A DNA stretch of 64,000 bases from Paralichthys olivaceus. Taxonomy: Eukaryota; Chordata; Actinopteri; Pleuronectiformes; Paralichthyidae. The stretch spans positions 23,906,316 through 23,970,315 of the forward strand of contig NC_091098.1 in NCBI RefSeq assembly GCF_024713975.1, in the 5' to 3' direction. Shown here in pieces: positions 13,042 to 25,683 of this stretch (its first letter is position 1; each line of letters opens with the position of its first letter). The position numbers were made by a program, and so were the translations under genes. The notes under the pieces are model-generated. The model ran no database searches and was not told where the DNA came from. It was given only the letters and a program-made list of their open reading frames with translations.

Positions 13042-13188
13042 ATGGCGGCAGAGAGATTCACACATCTGAGCGAGCTACTGACTAACATGACGGGGAAGAA
13101 ATTAAAAAGATGCAAGAACTTCAACTACACAAAAAACGGAGTGCTGACAAACCCAGAGCTTAAGAGCAAGCTTGAAACACTGATGTGA
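13042..13188 (+). other. 48-codon open reading frame of unknown status
   Basis: ATG at 13042 opens a frame that ends with TGA at 13186-13188. It codes for a lysine-rich peptide starting MAAERFTHLSELLTNM. The ATG is preceded by CACGAGG, an unremarkable context. I recognise no family. It could be chance, a transposon scrap or a small gene; chance is likeliest. Confidence 0.15.
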
Positions 13189-14091
13189 AATAATTGAAAA
13201 AGACAGCACCGGCTTAGGCCCACTGAGCTAGGCAAGAAATTATATGCATACACGATAGCTGCAAGTTTTTTTTGTTCGTTGTTTAATTTTCACAGTGACC
13301 AGTGAAACGGAACACTGTGGATTAACTACGGTAATCGTTGTGGCTATGACAAGCATGTGATCGAGCTCATACATTCAAGCTATACATATACATATATATA
13401 CCTATGTACACAAAGTATAAATAAAACCACAAAATGAGAACTCAAAGATTATAGTTTTATACATATTCAACACCAAAAAAACGTTGAAAAAAGGGAAACA
13501 ATCAACCTGGGGGGTGTCTAAGTCTACGAATAAGGAAATCCTATCAAGCAAGTGCTCATTTTGGAGTATTTGATGTTTAAAGCGCTCTCCTGTGGGGATT
13601 AACAAACATACACTCAGACAAGACGGGACCTTTACCAAAGTCCCCATATCCTACTTTTCAGTCAAGCTTGCTCTTAAGGATTTACGACAGGCTTTCAATT
13701 ACAACACCCTTTGCTCAGAACTCTATCATCTTGATTTACTGTACATTAATCTGGATTCTCTAGCAGGGTCCATTTGAGCAGAGACCCGTCAAAACCACGG
13801 GGGCTTATCTATGAAAATAGACGAGGCAGTTATTTTGATCATAGAGGTGCTACAGGTCATCATTACAGAGAAAAAACGACTACAGTTGGTGAAAAGGGGG
13901 AGACTTAAGATTTAAAGGGGCAGTATCTTTCAACTGATTTCTTGTTTTTGAATGTTTGAGGTGATTGATATGTTCGTGGCCTGAGGCGGGAGGAGAGGAG
14001 TTCTACAGCTCGTGTTACATACCCGAGCAGTTTAGTTATTTGAGAGTTTACACACGACCTTTTCCGGCGTTTCTGTTTTGGCTGATTCAAA

Positions 14092-14330
14092 ATGGACATG
14101 GGCCACTGTGCAGTCACACACTACCTCCGTCTCAAGAGCCTGTCAGCTAAAGAGGTCCTCGAGGACATGGTGGTAACACCCCGGGAGGGTGCCCCTCCTT
14201 ACATCCTGGTGAAGAAGCGGACTGCTGAATTCAAATGTGGCAGGGAGCCTGGAGGATGGGCGCCATCCTGGGAGGCCGGTGACCGCTACCACGCTGGAGA
14301 TCATTGACTACAAAGGGATCCGTACGTTTT
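14092..14330 (+). pseudogene. mariner/Tc1-superfamily transposase N-terminal relic
   Basis: The frame from 14092 reads MDMGHCAVTHYLRLKSLSAK and continues with VVTPREGAP, VKKRTAEFKCGRE. This matches the start of mariner-family transposases found in animals and fused in SETMAR: helix-turn-helix DNA-binding region, then the VKKW-AEFKRGRE block. The frame slips near 14255-14270, after which another frame continues with a GRPVTATTLEII-like piece. The catalytic DDD region is missing, so the copy is dead and truncated to about its first 80 codons. It lies in the intergenic gap between coq10a and cs. Confidence 0.75.
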
Positions 14331-15113
14331 AATGTAGGAGAAAAATAAATGTGCTAGGTCTTGAAATCGACTCCTCCATCCTCAGGCCATGTACTTATCA
14401 ACCAGCCGTTGTTTATATCTTGTACAGCTTGTTAACTTTACGTGTGAGGACCTTCTTGTCTAAACTGGAGTGTTCATAAACGGGAGTGAAACGTGTTGAT
14501 AGACTGGTTGGGATGACGTCTGGGAAAATTGCATAGAAGGAAAAACTAAGTTGAGTCTTAAATTGGGGGAGAAAACATCTTTTTCTTTGGGACGTCCTCT
14601 AAAACAAATCACTGCATTAAGCCAGAAACAACAAAAGGTTGAGTCAGGTATTTGAACTTTTTAACAAATATAAACGAAGTGTAATTCACTCCCACAATTC
14701 CCTTTGAATGCCACTGCCTATTCATAGTTCAGACCCACAAGGTGCTCAATGACAAATGTGTGGGCACTGCAAAGGGGAAAATCTTAGCAATGCTAGCAGA
14801 CTTAGAATAGTACATAGTTTGAGCTTACTATGGGTTACATGTATGTGACTGAAGCCTTCACCTTACATGTTCCAAATATGGAGACACGGTGGGGAAAACC
14901 TCTCAGGGGTTAACTAAATACACTCAAACACTAATTGTGAGACGATTTAAAAGGCCCTTCTTTTGTGAAATGACATTAAAAGCGTACTGTCTCTTTGAAT
15001 CCCATTGAATCCCTGGGGTTGGAAATGACAGGGGGTCAACTTATGTCTGCCTTTTTGATATTTCCACCTCCTCCCACCCTTTACACTAACCCCCAGCTCC
15101 TTTCAGGTGGTTT

Positions 15114-18100
15114 TCAGCCTGACTTGACTCCCACCAGTCCCATCAGTCCATCTGTGCTCATGGACTTGGGGCGCTCCAAGGGGAAGCCCAAGGCTCTACT
15201 CCACACCAGCTGAGCCAGCACACCGAGGGCTCGGGAGACACCAAAGAGCACCGTGTAGTAATTCATCTCAGTCATTCCATAGTACTGTACACAGGGGGAA
15301 GGAGACACCATGTCAGGATTTGTATTTGGAACCAGAACATGACATTTACATTGAAGATTGAAGCGCATCACTTGCGTCTCACCTGCAGCAGCACTCCACT
15401 GTGAGCGTCCACGTTGGGCCAGGGGTTCTTGGCCTTACCCTGCTCCAACAGCACATTGGGGACAATCTTGTAAAGCTGGGCGACCAACTTGAACATGGGG
15501 TCATTGGGCAGATGCTTCAGAGCAAATTCACGCTGGCAGGCGTAACGTGGGTCCGTCTTCCTCAGGACAGCATGACCATAGCCTGGCACCACCTGCAGCC
15601 CATAGAGAGGAGACGGTTTCCTCAACATTTGAACTGTGCCAAGATCCAACTACAACCAATACTTGTAATCTGTGCCAAGCATTTTTAGAATAACCACAAC
15701 TGAGCGTGTAAGAGGAGTGTGTTTTTTACCCTTCCAGATTTGAGTGTGTTCCAGATGTAATCCCTCATCTGCTCATCAGACACCTCCCCTCCCATCTCCT
15801 TCTGCAGAGCAGTCAGCCACACCAGCACCTCCTGAAAGATAAAGACGACAATGCAAATTACATGAAAGACAATTACATAGAAGAACATGATCATGAAGGA
15901 ATTATAAATGTTTGCATCATAAAAAAGCCCAAATCATAAATATGTGAGGAAATAAATGTTTGATATAATCGTGATACTGATTTAAAGTCATATAGCGCAG
16001 CCCTAGCCTCAGTAATTAATGTCAGCGTGACGCAGCCAGCTCGGACGATACCAGGACCCAGAGAGTGTAGCAGCTAAGTGGAATTAGATTTATTAGTAGC
16101 AGCTGTGCCTCTCCAGCAGCAGCATGACAAAATGTCTTTCAGAAAAAAAAAAAAAACACTTTACTTCTGATGCCAGGAAAAAAAACTGAATCTTCCACGT
16201 GTGAGTAAAAAACAAAGGGAAATGGCGATTAGTTTTGTACAAACCTGATTGGCTAGACCGTGCAGAGGACCAGCCAGACCATTCATGGCGGCGCTGAAGG
16301 ACAGGTAGGGGTCAGACAGAGCACTTCCCACCAAGTGGCTGGTGTGGGCACTGACATTGCCTCCTTCATGATCACTGAAACATTGAAAAACAGATTAGAA
16401 CAGTGTTGTGGCCAAAGAAATAGTTTTTTTTCTTTCAAAGACATTTAATCTACATTAAATCTTGGATTTGGAAACGGAGCATACATCCTCAGAACCAATA
16501 ACAGAATCTAACAGAAAGTGGCACCTGTGGATGGTGAGGTAGAGTCTCATTAGCTCAGTGAACTGGGTATCACTGTAGCCCAGCATGTTGGTGAAGTTGT
16601 GGGACCAGTCCAGGTTGGAGTCGATGGCTCCGATACTGCTGCCTTCACGATACAGGTTGCGATAGATCTTGGCAGCAATGCATGGCAGCTTGGCGATCAA
16701 GTCCATGGAGTCTTCATAGACAAACTAAGAGAGGCAATGTAAAAGTACCAAATTCAATGGCAGTCCATTTTTGTTCATAAAGACATTTCACTCAGAAACA
16801 CCAGATGAATATTTCCATCCTAGATGACATGAAAAAGATAAACTCACCTCCCAGTACTTGGTCTTGTGGACGCCCTCAGAGTAAGCCCGTGCAAAGCTGC
16901 TCTCGCTGTTCAGAGCTGTGATGGCAGCACTGAACTGAGACATTGGGTGCAGGTTTGTGGGGAAGTTATCCAACATGGTGACAACGTGAGAGGGAAGTGC
17001 GGCTCTCTTCGCCCACTCTTTGGACACCCAGTTCACCTGGAGAGAAAGAATCACACAATATTAAGTGAGGGACCTGAAGGACTTGATTTTCTGCTACAGA
17101 CACAGTTAGTACAGTAGCTTTTCTTTGCCAGCAAATCTTGATCTGCAGAACTGTTGCAGATGATGGTCTAAAGTTATCTTCCTTTGCTGATTGATTAAAT
17201 AACAGATGCATTAACTCATACATCATGTCAGATCAAATAGGGTAAAGATGTGAAAGCTATTGATTCAGTGAATTGTGGTCAGCTAGAGAGATGAATGGTT
17301 TTCTTTACAACACTCTACCAGGACATGGCTGGCAGCAATGAAATGCTTATTTAAAGTACAAACAGCATCTTGTTTCCTAGTCGTAAGGGTTTTGTAGGAT
17401 TAAACATTCAACAATATGAGCATTTGGACAATTAGATGTTTTCTGTTCTTCATGCACTGAGCTTCAGCACATTTAATTTGAAATAAAACAGCGGAGACTA
17501 CATTAAAGTAAAAGTGCAGTAGCTCAGAGATCAATAAATGTGCAACTGTTTGAAATCATCTAACACTACATACTGATGAATCGTTTTAAATGCTTATGCT
17601 GCCAAACAGCTTCTGATCCACTTTTTCATGTTTATTCCAAAGTGACAGAATATTATGTCTCACGTGTTGCGGCTCAAGTCACCTTTATCTGACATTTGTC
17701 ATTCTGCAGGAGTAATCGGTTTTGATTATGCTGCTAGAGCTGTGACGGTATGGATTTTTTCACACTGACGCCTCTGACCCGCTACAGTTTAAACATTAAT
17801 TTGTTTGAAATGCCACAATATCAACACTAATCACCACAGACAATGGAGCCGTCCATGGCTCCCTGGGTGTCTGCCCATCACCTTCTGTGCTGACTCTTGA
17901 GTACAATGAACACACTAGCTTCAGCACTGCTCTCACTCTTACCTGCTCCTCGGTGGGCACCTGCCCTGTGACCAACAGCCAGAAGAGACCCTCGGGCAGC
18001 GGCTCCTCACCTCCTGGAGCTTTAGGCAGCAACTGCTGACACTCTGGAATGCTATAGCCCCTAAAACGGATGCCCTGTTTGTCAAAAGAGAGTGGGGGTT

Positions 18101-21100
18101 AAAACCTGAAAACCTAATATTGGCTTTGAAAATTCAGTGTGGTCAAGCTGTCCACATGAGCTCTAGTTCTACAGCTTCAGTGAGAAAGCAATCTGGTAAG
18201 TGCCTTTGAAGAAGGCTGGTCTCTAACAGCCAATTTAAACCAAAGCTTAAATTATAGCCACTTTAAGATTGTCTACAATCATGAAGCTCATACTTTGACT
18301 CTCAGCAGATTGAATAACACAGCATTTTCAAAGCTGATACTAATAAATATTTGCCAGCTAAGAAATTCAATATCAATACATCCACTAATATTGTTTTCTT
18401 CTTACATTTCACAGACTGTTAACAATCTATATGTATCTTGACAGAACTGTTTATTTCACAGTTGGAAAAAAAGAGGACCTGTCAGTGCTCACTGACAGAC
18501 ACTGTATTGTCCCTAGCCTGAAAGTTTTGTCTGAACACATTTGTTGGCCTTGCTTCAATACCGACCTCCTCAGGATCCAAAACAGAGGTCTCGTACACCA
18601 GACCCTTCATCCCCCTCATACCTCCATAGACCTGTGGATGAAAAAAATAGAAAACACAAGCCCATAAAGTTATGAGATACTGAAGTATTTTACTGAAACA
18701 AAGAAATAATCCAAAAGCCATTTAATTTAGCACCTGTAATAATACACAAAGGACGACAAGAAAATTAATCTGAGAATCTAAACAAAGCACTAACTGTTTA
18801 TTTGTTGTTTTAAAGTGAAAAGAAATTCCTCAAAGATCCACATGGCTACGAGGGAGAGGGGAAGTGACTGTTAAGCAGAAGATGACGCAGTCTTTGCAGT
18901 GGTGAGGTCAGTGTGTGTGTTTATGGCAACTGTACAAATCTGAAACTGGCAGCATGCAGTAGAGGTTTTAGTGACGCAGCTAAAATGTCTGTCGGCAGGA
19001 AGCAGTTCGTATTGTGATCTTTAAGGGAGTTCATCGGACAATGATACCTGACAGTAAATACTACCGGGCAGGCCTTGACGGATTGGGTGGGGTTGCCATA
19101 CCACAGCTATTATGCATCATGACTGGTGATCCACATGGCTTGATGTCTAACTGGTTTGGAATTGTTGTGAGATTCTGATTCATTATCTATTATTTATTTT
19201 GTCTCCCCTCCCCAGGTTTACTCACCATGTCAACAGTAACCTGTCCTATGTTGGTTTTGCCATACTGTTGTTTGAAGTTCTTGATCCTGGTCTGTTCTTT
19301 GGGGATGAGATCTGCCAGAATATCCTTCAGATTCTGTAAAGACACAATATCTAAATCAGTGAGGCACCAAATCAAACATCTACACACTACACTTTCAGAA
19401 ATAAATAATATATCTCAAGTGACAATGATCAGCATTATCTTCTCCAATTACTACACCCAAGTTACATAATTACATTTAAGAAAAAAAACCTGGGGAAAAA
19501 AACATAAGTAAGCAGACACCCGTGGAGTGAACTTACTGTTGTTGATACGCTGGCATTTCTGGCTGCCACAAGGAAGGTGGCATTCTGTGGAGTAGATAAA
19601 GAAATAATATTAGTAACATGACAAAAGGGGTTAAAAATGATTTCAAGATTGTTGCAGCATGTCTGGTTACCAAGGCTTGTTATGTATGAAACCAGACAAC
19701 CTTGTAGTGGCTCTAAACATCGAGTTCCTGTAAATTACCTTTTGACCTCATTCACATGGAAGATAAAAACAAATTTCAAAACTAATCCCTCTTCAGTAGA
19801 TTCTGAACAGTGAGAAACGCTGCACAAAAAGTCATCTTCAGACTCTTCATATTATTATAGGAGGTTCTTTGAAACAGTTTTACTTTGAGCATGAGTCCAG
19901 GATTTCAATTAAGCCTTTTATTGTTTTACTGCCAAACACTTAATTCCTGTGGGCGTCATGAAAAAAAATTCAACTTGTTTCTGTTTTTTTATCCCTGTTG
20001 TAGTGAATTGGCTCAGTTCTACAACTATTCTTACAAACATTACACTAAAATAAACATGGGTGAGGAGCTTGGGCTATTCACAACTAACAGGTGCAACAAG
20101 CCACTACTAGTAAGAATTGTTTGTAGACATTCCTCATCAGATGTATGAGGATTACCCTTTTAAAAGTGAGGGCTTGTGAGCATGTTGAGTGAGTCACAGA
20201 GATACAGCAGTGTGTGTTATTAAAATAACACCAGTTGATGCTGTCCTTGATACTTAAAGCTGTAAAATAAACCTTTGCTTTGTAGAAGGCAAATAAAATA
20301 CAAATCAGCTTAGTCACAACTTGAATGATTGATGCTACTTGAGGAAATATGTGGTATACAGAAAGTTTGTCTCCTTCATGCCTGCACATGAAAGGAAATT
20401 AATTCTAATATGAAAGAGTGTTCAAATTCAATAAGCTCTGAACAGCATTAAACTTGTATTCACATGAGGCCAAAGTAAATAAAGTGGTTTTTATAAATGT
20501 TTGGCTTGAATGAGACAAGCAACAGGCAGTTTAACAACCAGAGCAATGAGATGGACAAAGAGGGAACCATCGATCACCACCTATTTTGGGAAATAAGTCA
20601 AGGACAAGGCCAAATATTTGACAGTTCTATAGTTTCAAATGTGAGCATTTGCTCTTTTTTATTTGCTTATGTCATAGTCAACTGAATTTGGGGCAGATTT
20701 TCAATGGTTATTTAGTGTTAAGACATTTTGTGTTTTTATATTTTATAGACAAAGAAAATCAATTTGGCAAAAATACTTGTTGTATCCTCATGAGAAAAAA
20801 TACAGGCGATTTTCAGTGCTTCCAATTGAGTTGAAGTTCATGAGAGGTTAACGAAATAAGAAACCAAATTTTCTTGAGCAATTTCTGATGACTCTTAAGT
20901 CTTACACTGTTGCTGAAATTTGGATAAGACAATGTGATATCATTTTCTGTTTGACATAATGGGACTGTTCTCAAGTAAAGAAAATGTGAGAATAGTAAAT
21001 GGTGTTGGAAGTGCAGTAACAACGGTGAGAAGTTGAGCCTCCTGCTGCTGCTCATCATCGTAACAGGACTCCACTGACAGTTTATCAAAATCATCAATGC

Positions 21101-22996
21101 GTGAGGGGAGACAGGTGACAGCTCGCTCGGCTATGCATTGGATCCCCTCCCCACAACTACAAGTGGATAAGCGTCCAACAAGGCCAGCAGAGACAAAAGG
21201 TAGGCCCTTGCGTCACCACAGACACACACCACCCAGCTGAGAGTAGGATTATGTAACAGCTCCGGGTCTTAAACATAGAGTGTCCGATTTCCTTAGTCCC
21301 CAAGCAACCTCCAACGGCAGAACTCCCAACTTCTGGGAGAAAGGTTAGAGTAACAACACTACACAGAAAGGGTAAAGAAGTCAGCCCGCAGGCTCTTTGT
21401 TTAAGGAAACACATGACATACTCATTTACATGTTATCTAACAATTCACTAAGTCAACAAAAGTGAACATACAACTTAGCTGCAGGGAGAAAAGCTGAAAG
21501 TACACTAAGAAAACCAATTTCACTCAATTTTGTAACAAGCATTAGTTGAATCCACAATTTCTCCCCCTTTGCCCTAAACTTTTAAGAATCAAGTATTGAC
21601 GATATAACCTCTGTACACATAAAGGAAACTACATCTTTATCCATGTCTCAACATATGAATTGCATAACTTTCGGTAATAGTTCAGACACTTAACACTTTA
21701 TAGTCATGGAAAGTTGTGTAAAGTACAAAAACCAGCTGACTAATACTAATAAAAATCTCCTGACCAAAGATTACAACTGATAGGAGGGACAGGATGAGGG
21801 TGCCACTGGTTAAAAGCATGTATCACTAATTGCAAGACAGATAACAGGGAGTCATTTCCCCATAGATTGTACAGAGTTCAAGGATTTACACCACTCAGTC
21901 ACAGATTACTTGAAATGGAGGAGGAAGATCTGATAATAGACGCTCAGGTGGTGGATGACCCAAGCTGAGGGGGGTCACGTACTGTATGTAGTCTGGCCTG
22001 CGAGGTCAGCTGAGTAGGGCAGAGTGTGAGTCACAGAAAGGGGGCTTACTCTGTTGCTGATTGTCAGATAATATAGTATAATAACCCACATTGACTATTA
22101 GAACAACCCACCTCCTATTTATAATAAGATCGGGTGAATCTGCTTTTATCGCCAAGCAGGTTTACACATGAAAGGAATTTGCTGTGGTGCATTTGTGCAT
22201 GTGTGAATAAAACTAATTAAATATAACAAAATACCGTAAGCAGCAGGGGGTGGATTGTGCAATAAGGTGTATATATATATATATATATATAAAGAGAGAG
22301 AGAGAGAGAGAGGATGTTCATCATTTATGTGAGAGTTGCTCGCACTTGAACATCCAGAGTTGAATCTAAATGTTGAAATAACTTTAAAACTCAGAACACA
22401 ACACAGACGTAGAGGACCTCATGGAAAGATTTGCTTTTGGGTAAGTGTCTGAAATCTTTACGTGAAGGTCACCGGGGGTGGAGAGGAATAACCACGATGG
22501 GGTTGAGTCTGAAAGCAACTACGGTGACTTGAAATCGACGGAAAATATATATATATATCTTTAATAACCAATCAAAGATCATGTGAAGTGGCCACTGCTG
22601 CAGGAAGAAACTTGTCCAGGCTGTGACACCACCAGGCCGGCACGAAGAGCAGCGGGATTTAAGCTAATGTTAGCTAACAAGACTCATTCAAAGGCAAGCG
22701 GGACTCGAACATGTTAACATAGATACACATGTGAAGTCAAAGTGAATGAAAACTTAAAGCTGCGGCCCAGTGTTCGGTTATTAATAGTTATTATTAGCCG
22801 CGCGCTCTCTCGGCCCAACAGCATTTCACAATGTGGTTGGAAGCGGCTAAGCTAGCTGACGCCAGCTAGCATGCACGTTAGCTTCCCCGGGTAAAGTACT
22901 TGACAGAGGAGATATGGCGTCGAGCCGCCGAAGTAAGGCTCTTACCTTGGAGTTGAGGAGTCTGGGCGCCAGGCGGCTGAAGGTGAGGAGCGACAT
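15114..22996 (-). CDS. cs: Citrate synthase, mitochondrial
   Basis: Eleven exons read from right to left: 22946-22996, 19537-19584, 19226-19333, 18566-18631, 17943-18074, 16848-17036, 16525-16724, 16245-16374, 15730-15831, 15383-15592 and 15114-15284, giving 468 residues against 466 in human. Exons 1-2 code for an Arg/Leu-rich presequence ([17 protein letters not shown]), and mature protein starts near residue 30. All three catalytic residues are present: His303 in GPLHGLANQ, His349 in VPGYGHAVL and Asp404 in NVDAHSG, equal to His274, His320 and Asp375 of the mature pig enzyme. The enzyme condenses acetyl-CoA with oxaloacetate as a homodimer in the matrix. The stop is TGA at 15114-15116. The donor after exon 4 (GTCGGT, just left of 18566) is weaker than the rest. 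It is convergent with coq10a, as in human. Confidence 0.98.
19585..22945 (-). other. Large first intron of cs
   Basis: This 3.4 kb intron lies between the targeting-peptide exon and exon 2. It contains a TA/AG dinucleotide run at 22269-22312 and two groups of GCTAAC/GTTAGC/GCTAGC hexamers (22663-22678 and 22846-22882) near the promoter end. No further exon could be recognised. Confidence 0.7.
22269..22312. repeat. (TA)n-(AG)n compound dinucleotide repeat
   Basis: About eleven TA units run directly into about ten AG units, inside cs intron 1. Confidence 0.9.
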
Positions 22997-23117
22997 GTTG
23001 TCTGCGGTACTTCCACGTCTGTTCAGCTGAGGACGCCGCTGCCAGTTGCACCGCGGAGCTGGTTGAAGGTGCCCCTCCGGAAGGTTGAAGAGGGATTCAG
23101 GCCCGCAAGCAGCCGAC

Positions 23118-23205
23118 TCGTTGATTGGGCGAGGCGCCGGATCGCTGCCGCAGCGTAGAGGGATCTGATTGGCTAGAGCGTCACAGGGAGCGAGCCGATT
23201 GGCTG
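23118..23205 (-). promoter_or_regulatory. cs core promoter with three CCAAT boxes
   Basis: Upstream of the cs ATG (22996) three ATTGG pentamers on the plus strand (23124-23128, 23168-23172, 23198-23202) read as CCAAT on the strand of the gene. They are spaced 30-44 bp apart and lie 128-206 bp upstream of the ATG in GC-rich sequence without a TATA box. CCAAT boxes bind NF-Y, so a TATA-less, NF-Y-dependent housekeeping promoter is the likely reading. Confidence 0.6.
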
Positions 23206-23230
23206 GAGGCCCTCCCCCCTCCCTGTGTGT

Positions 23231-23285
23231 TACGATGGATTAGATAGATCGATAGATGGAGAGACAGATCGATCGATCGATATTT

Positions 23286-23359
<74 letters not shown>

Positions 23360-23820
23360 AAAATATATATTTTAGACCGATCGATAGGTCGACCAATAGA
23401 TAGAAAGAAAGATAGAAAGACCGGTAGCAAGAGATAGATAGATAGATAGATGGAGAGATCGATAGATAGAGAGATCGATAGCTGGACAAATCGATCGATA
23501 GACAGATAGATAGATAGATAGAAAGACAGATAGAAAGAATAGAAAGAAAGATAGAAAGACAGATAGATAGAATAAAAAGAAAGAAAGATAGACAGATAGA
23601 TAGATAGAAAGAAAGAAAGATAGACAGATAGATAGATAGAAAGACAGATAGATAGAATAAAAAGAAAGAAAGAAATATAGACAGATAGATAGAAAGACAG
23701 ATAGATAGATAGAATAGAAGGAAAGAAAGAAATATAGACAGATAGATAGAGAGATAGATAGAAAGAAAGAAAAGGATATATGTTAGACAGATCGATAGGT
23801 TGACCAATAGACAGAACGAT

Positions 23821-23856
<36 letters not shown>

Positions 23857-23885
23857 TGATTGATAGATTGATTGATAGATAGATA
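23231..23885. repeat. GATA-rich tetranucleotide microsatellite array, about 655 bp
   Basis: Mainly GATA units with blocks of GAAA, GACA and GATC variants. Pure GATA runs occur at both ends (about 23285-23330 and 23830-23885) and larger units of GATAGACAGATA/GAAAGAAAG repeat in the middle. On the minus strand it gives a spurious low-complexity open frame of 259 codons. The array starts only about 235 bp upstream of the cs ATG and directly abuts the CCAAT-box region. Confidence 0.97.
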
Positions 23886-24568
23886 GCCTCTAAATGTTAA
23901 AGGGAGTGATTGTAGTTTCACGGCAGCCACTGATTCATAATGTGTGATGCAGGAGTACATATGTATTTGCTTTGTTGTTTGGTTATATATTTTTAGTTTT
24001 TGTAGTCATTTATGTGAAACAGTGAACGTCTTGGGACGCAAGAGCTTTCTGATAATGAAGTGCAATCTTATCTCATCTTATCTCATCTTATCTTATTTTA
24101 GGGAAGCGTGGGTTTTGTATTGTCTACCCTAAATTATGTAAATTGGATGGACAGACTAATAGAAGAACCTGTCCATACAACACTATAGAATTACACTACA
24201 CACTGTATAACCGGAATAATCATACAGTTGACTCAACTTAAAACATTTTAACAAAAACTGAACATCAAAACCTTAATAAAAGGAGGATTAATGGCATTCA
24301 ATATAGGTTTCTCTATAAAGAACTCCCAACTGAGTGAATATGTAATGAGCAGTGTCATGTTTTTGGTGATCCATTTCAAACCCTGTGGACCTGATCTTCA
24401 GTCTTTTAGAGCAATAACAGCAGATATAAGTCGCTGTTAATGCCACCATCATTCTTCAGCAGATATCAACCACTATTAACCAAGCATTTCATAGTTATCC
24501 ATCCAGATGACTCTGTTAGGCTACAGCCATGATGAGAAGTAAACAAACCAAACTAATAATTTGCTGTA
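23886..24568. other. Intergenic sequence between the cs promoter region and the 3' end of the DPP gene
   Basis: About 680 bp of AT-rich sequence with a short run of TCTTATCTCA-type repeats (24065-24100). No gene or regulatory site was recognised. Confidence 0.5.
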
Positions 24569-24585
24569 AAACAAGAAGTTCAAAC

Positions 24586-24591
24586 TTTATT
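24586..24591 (-). terminator. Candidate polyadenylation signal of the DPP6/10-like gene
   Basis: TTTATT on the plus strand is AATAAA on the strand of the gene, 1.1 kb after its stop codon. A second candidate is at 24999-25004. The sequence between the stop (25684) and here, about 1.1 kb without other recognisable content, would be 3' UTR. Confidence 0.4.
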
Positions 24592-25683
24592 GTCAAGGGG
24601 AATAAAAGGAGTAAGGAGTAGCTGGTTGTTTCGTGTCGGGCATTCATTTTCAAACCAACTGCATGCAGTTTACTGGTATGGTTTGGTTGATAGCTTGATG
24701 GTCAAGCCCACAAGCTAAATGTATTTGTAACATAATGGCTCAACAGTTTGTCCAAAGAAATGACAGAATTCTGCAATATACAACAAATGATTCAAATGCC
24801 AAGACGTAGAAAAACAGAAAACTACAATACTGACCTGTACAGACCTTCTTGCACTATTTCTTGAATTGGAGCTTGTGGTGTAAATTGTTTCAGCCGTCGT
24901 TCTTAGTCACATAATGCAAATAACACTAATAAAACCAGTGGATAATGTACACAAACTGTATTTGGCACATTTAGAATGATACATATGCTTCATCTAACTT
25001 TATTTAAGCCAGGAATCCACTGTGCACAAGACCCAAAAATCCTTAGATTTTGCAGTGACATCTTGAGAGTCTGCACAGGAGGATTCCAAGATTCAAATCT
25101 CTTGTGTCAGAGTTATCTCACTTGTTTGAATTTCTCGTGACAGGAACCTGCGTAAATTTGAATATGCTTGTGTCGTCTGATCTGGTTTATTCAGAAATGT
25201 ATAGTAGGTTGAATGTTATGTAAGGTTTGCGTCTTCTCATAGCACCGCTAAGGATTTTCATGTCTTCTCAAGTGTTCCTGGCTCTTGGCAGAGTTTGTAC
25301 GTTCAAACCTGATGGGCATAATTCAAATATCTGCAAAACACAGAAAATGCAGTGTAAACTAATCCACATCATGCAGCCATTAAGACATGCATGTTTTCAA
25401 GTCTTTGTAAACGTTTGGTTGGAATCAGTAATCTTCTAGTCCACATCATCATTCAGTAAATCTTGTAAACAAACCGTGTCTCAATCATACAGTATAACAG
25501 AAATAATTATGTGCAACATGATATACAGTACATCAATTTTTCCAGAAGTTGTAGGAGGTGATCTGATGTGTTTGGTCCCCACTCCTCTGCTCTTGTGCCT
25601 GGTAAACCGACCCAAGGTAATGCATAAAACGGCATACAGTCCTAAGAGAGTCCTTCCAGACGGAGGAAAGGGAAACTCTCGGC

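Larger units (their letters stand above)
8680..15113. other. Intergenic region between the convergent coq10a and cs genes
   Basis: This 6.4 kb is mostly AT-rich and without recognisable conserved exons. Its left part should be the coq10a 3' UTR (AATAAA candidate at 9893-9898). It also contains an RTE-type repeat tail (about 11030-11140), a 48-codon open frame at 13042-13188, an AT-rich tract near 13380-13402 and a mariner transposase relic (14092-14330). The right part probably includes the cs 3' UTR, whose end I could not place: TTTAAT at 14327-14332 and TTTATT at 12806-12811 are the only poly(A)-like candidates noted on the minus strand. Confidence 0.5.

Noticed and set aside
12791-13069. 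92-codon plus-strand open frame
   Set aside because: Low-complexity Phe/Ser-rich start and no similarity; probably untranslated or intergenic sequence.
23181-23960. 259-codon minus-strand open frame made almost only of Tyr, Leu, Ser, Ile and Phe
   Set aside because: It is the translation of the GATA/GAAA microsatellite, which lacks stops in that frame. It has no conserved content.
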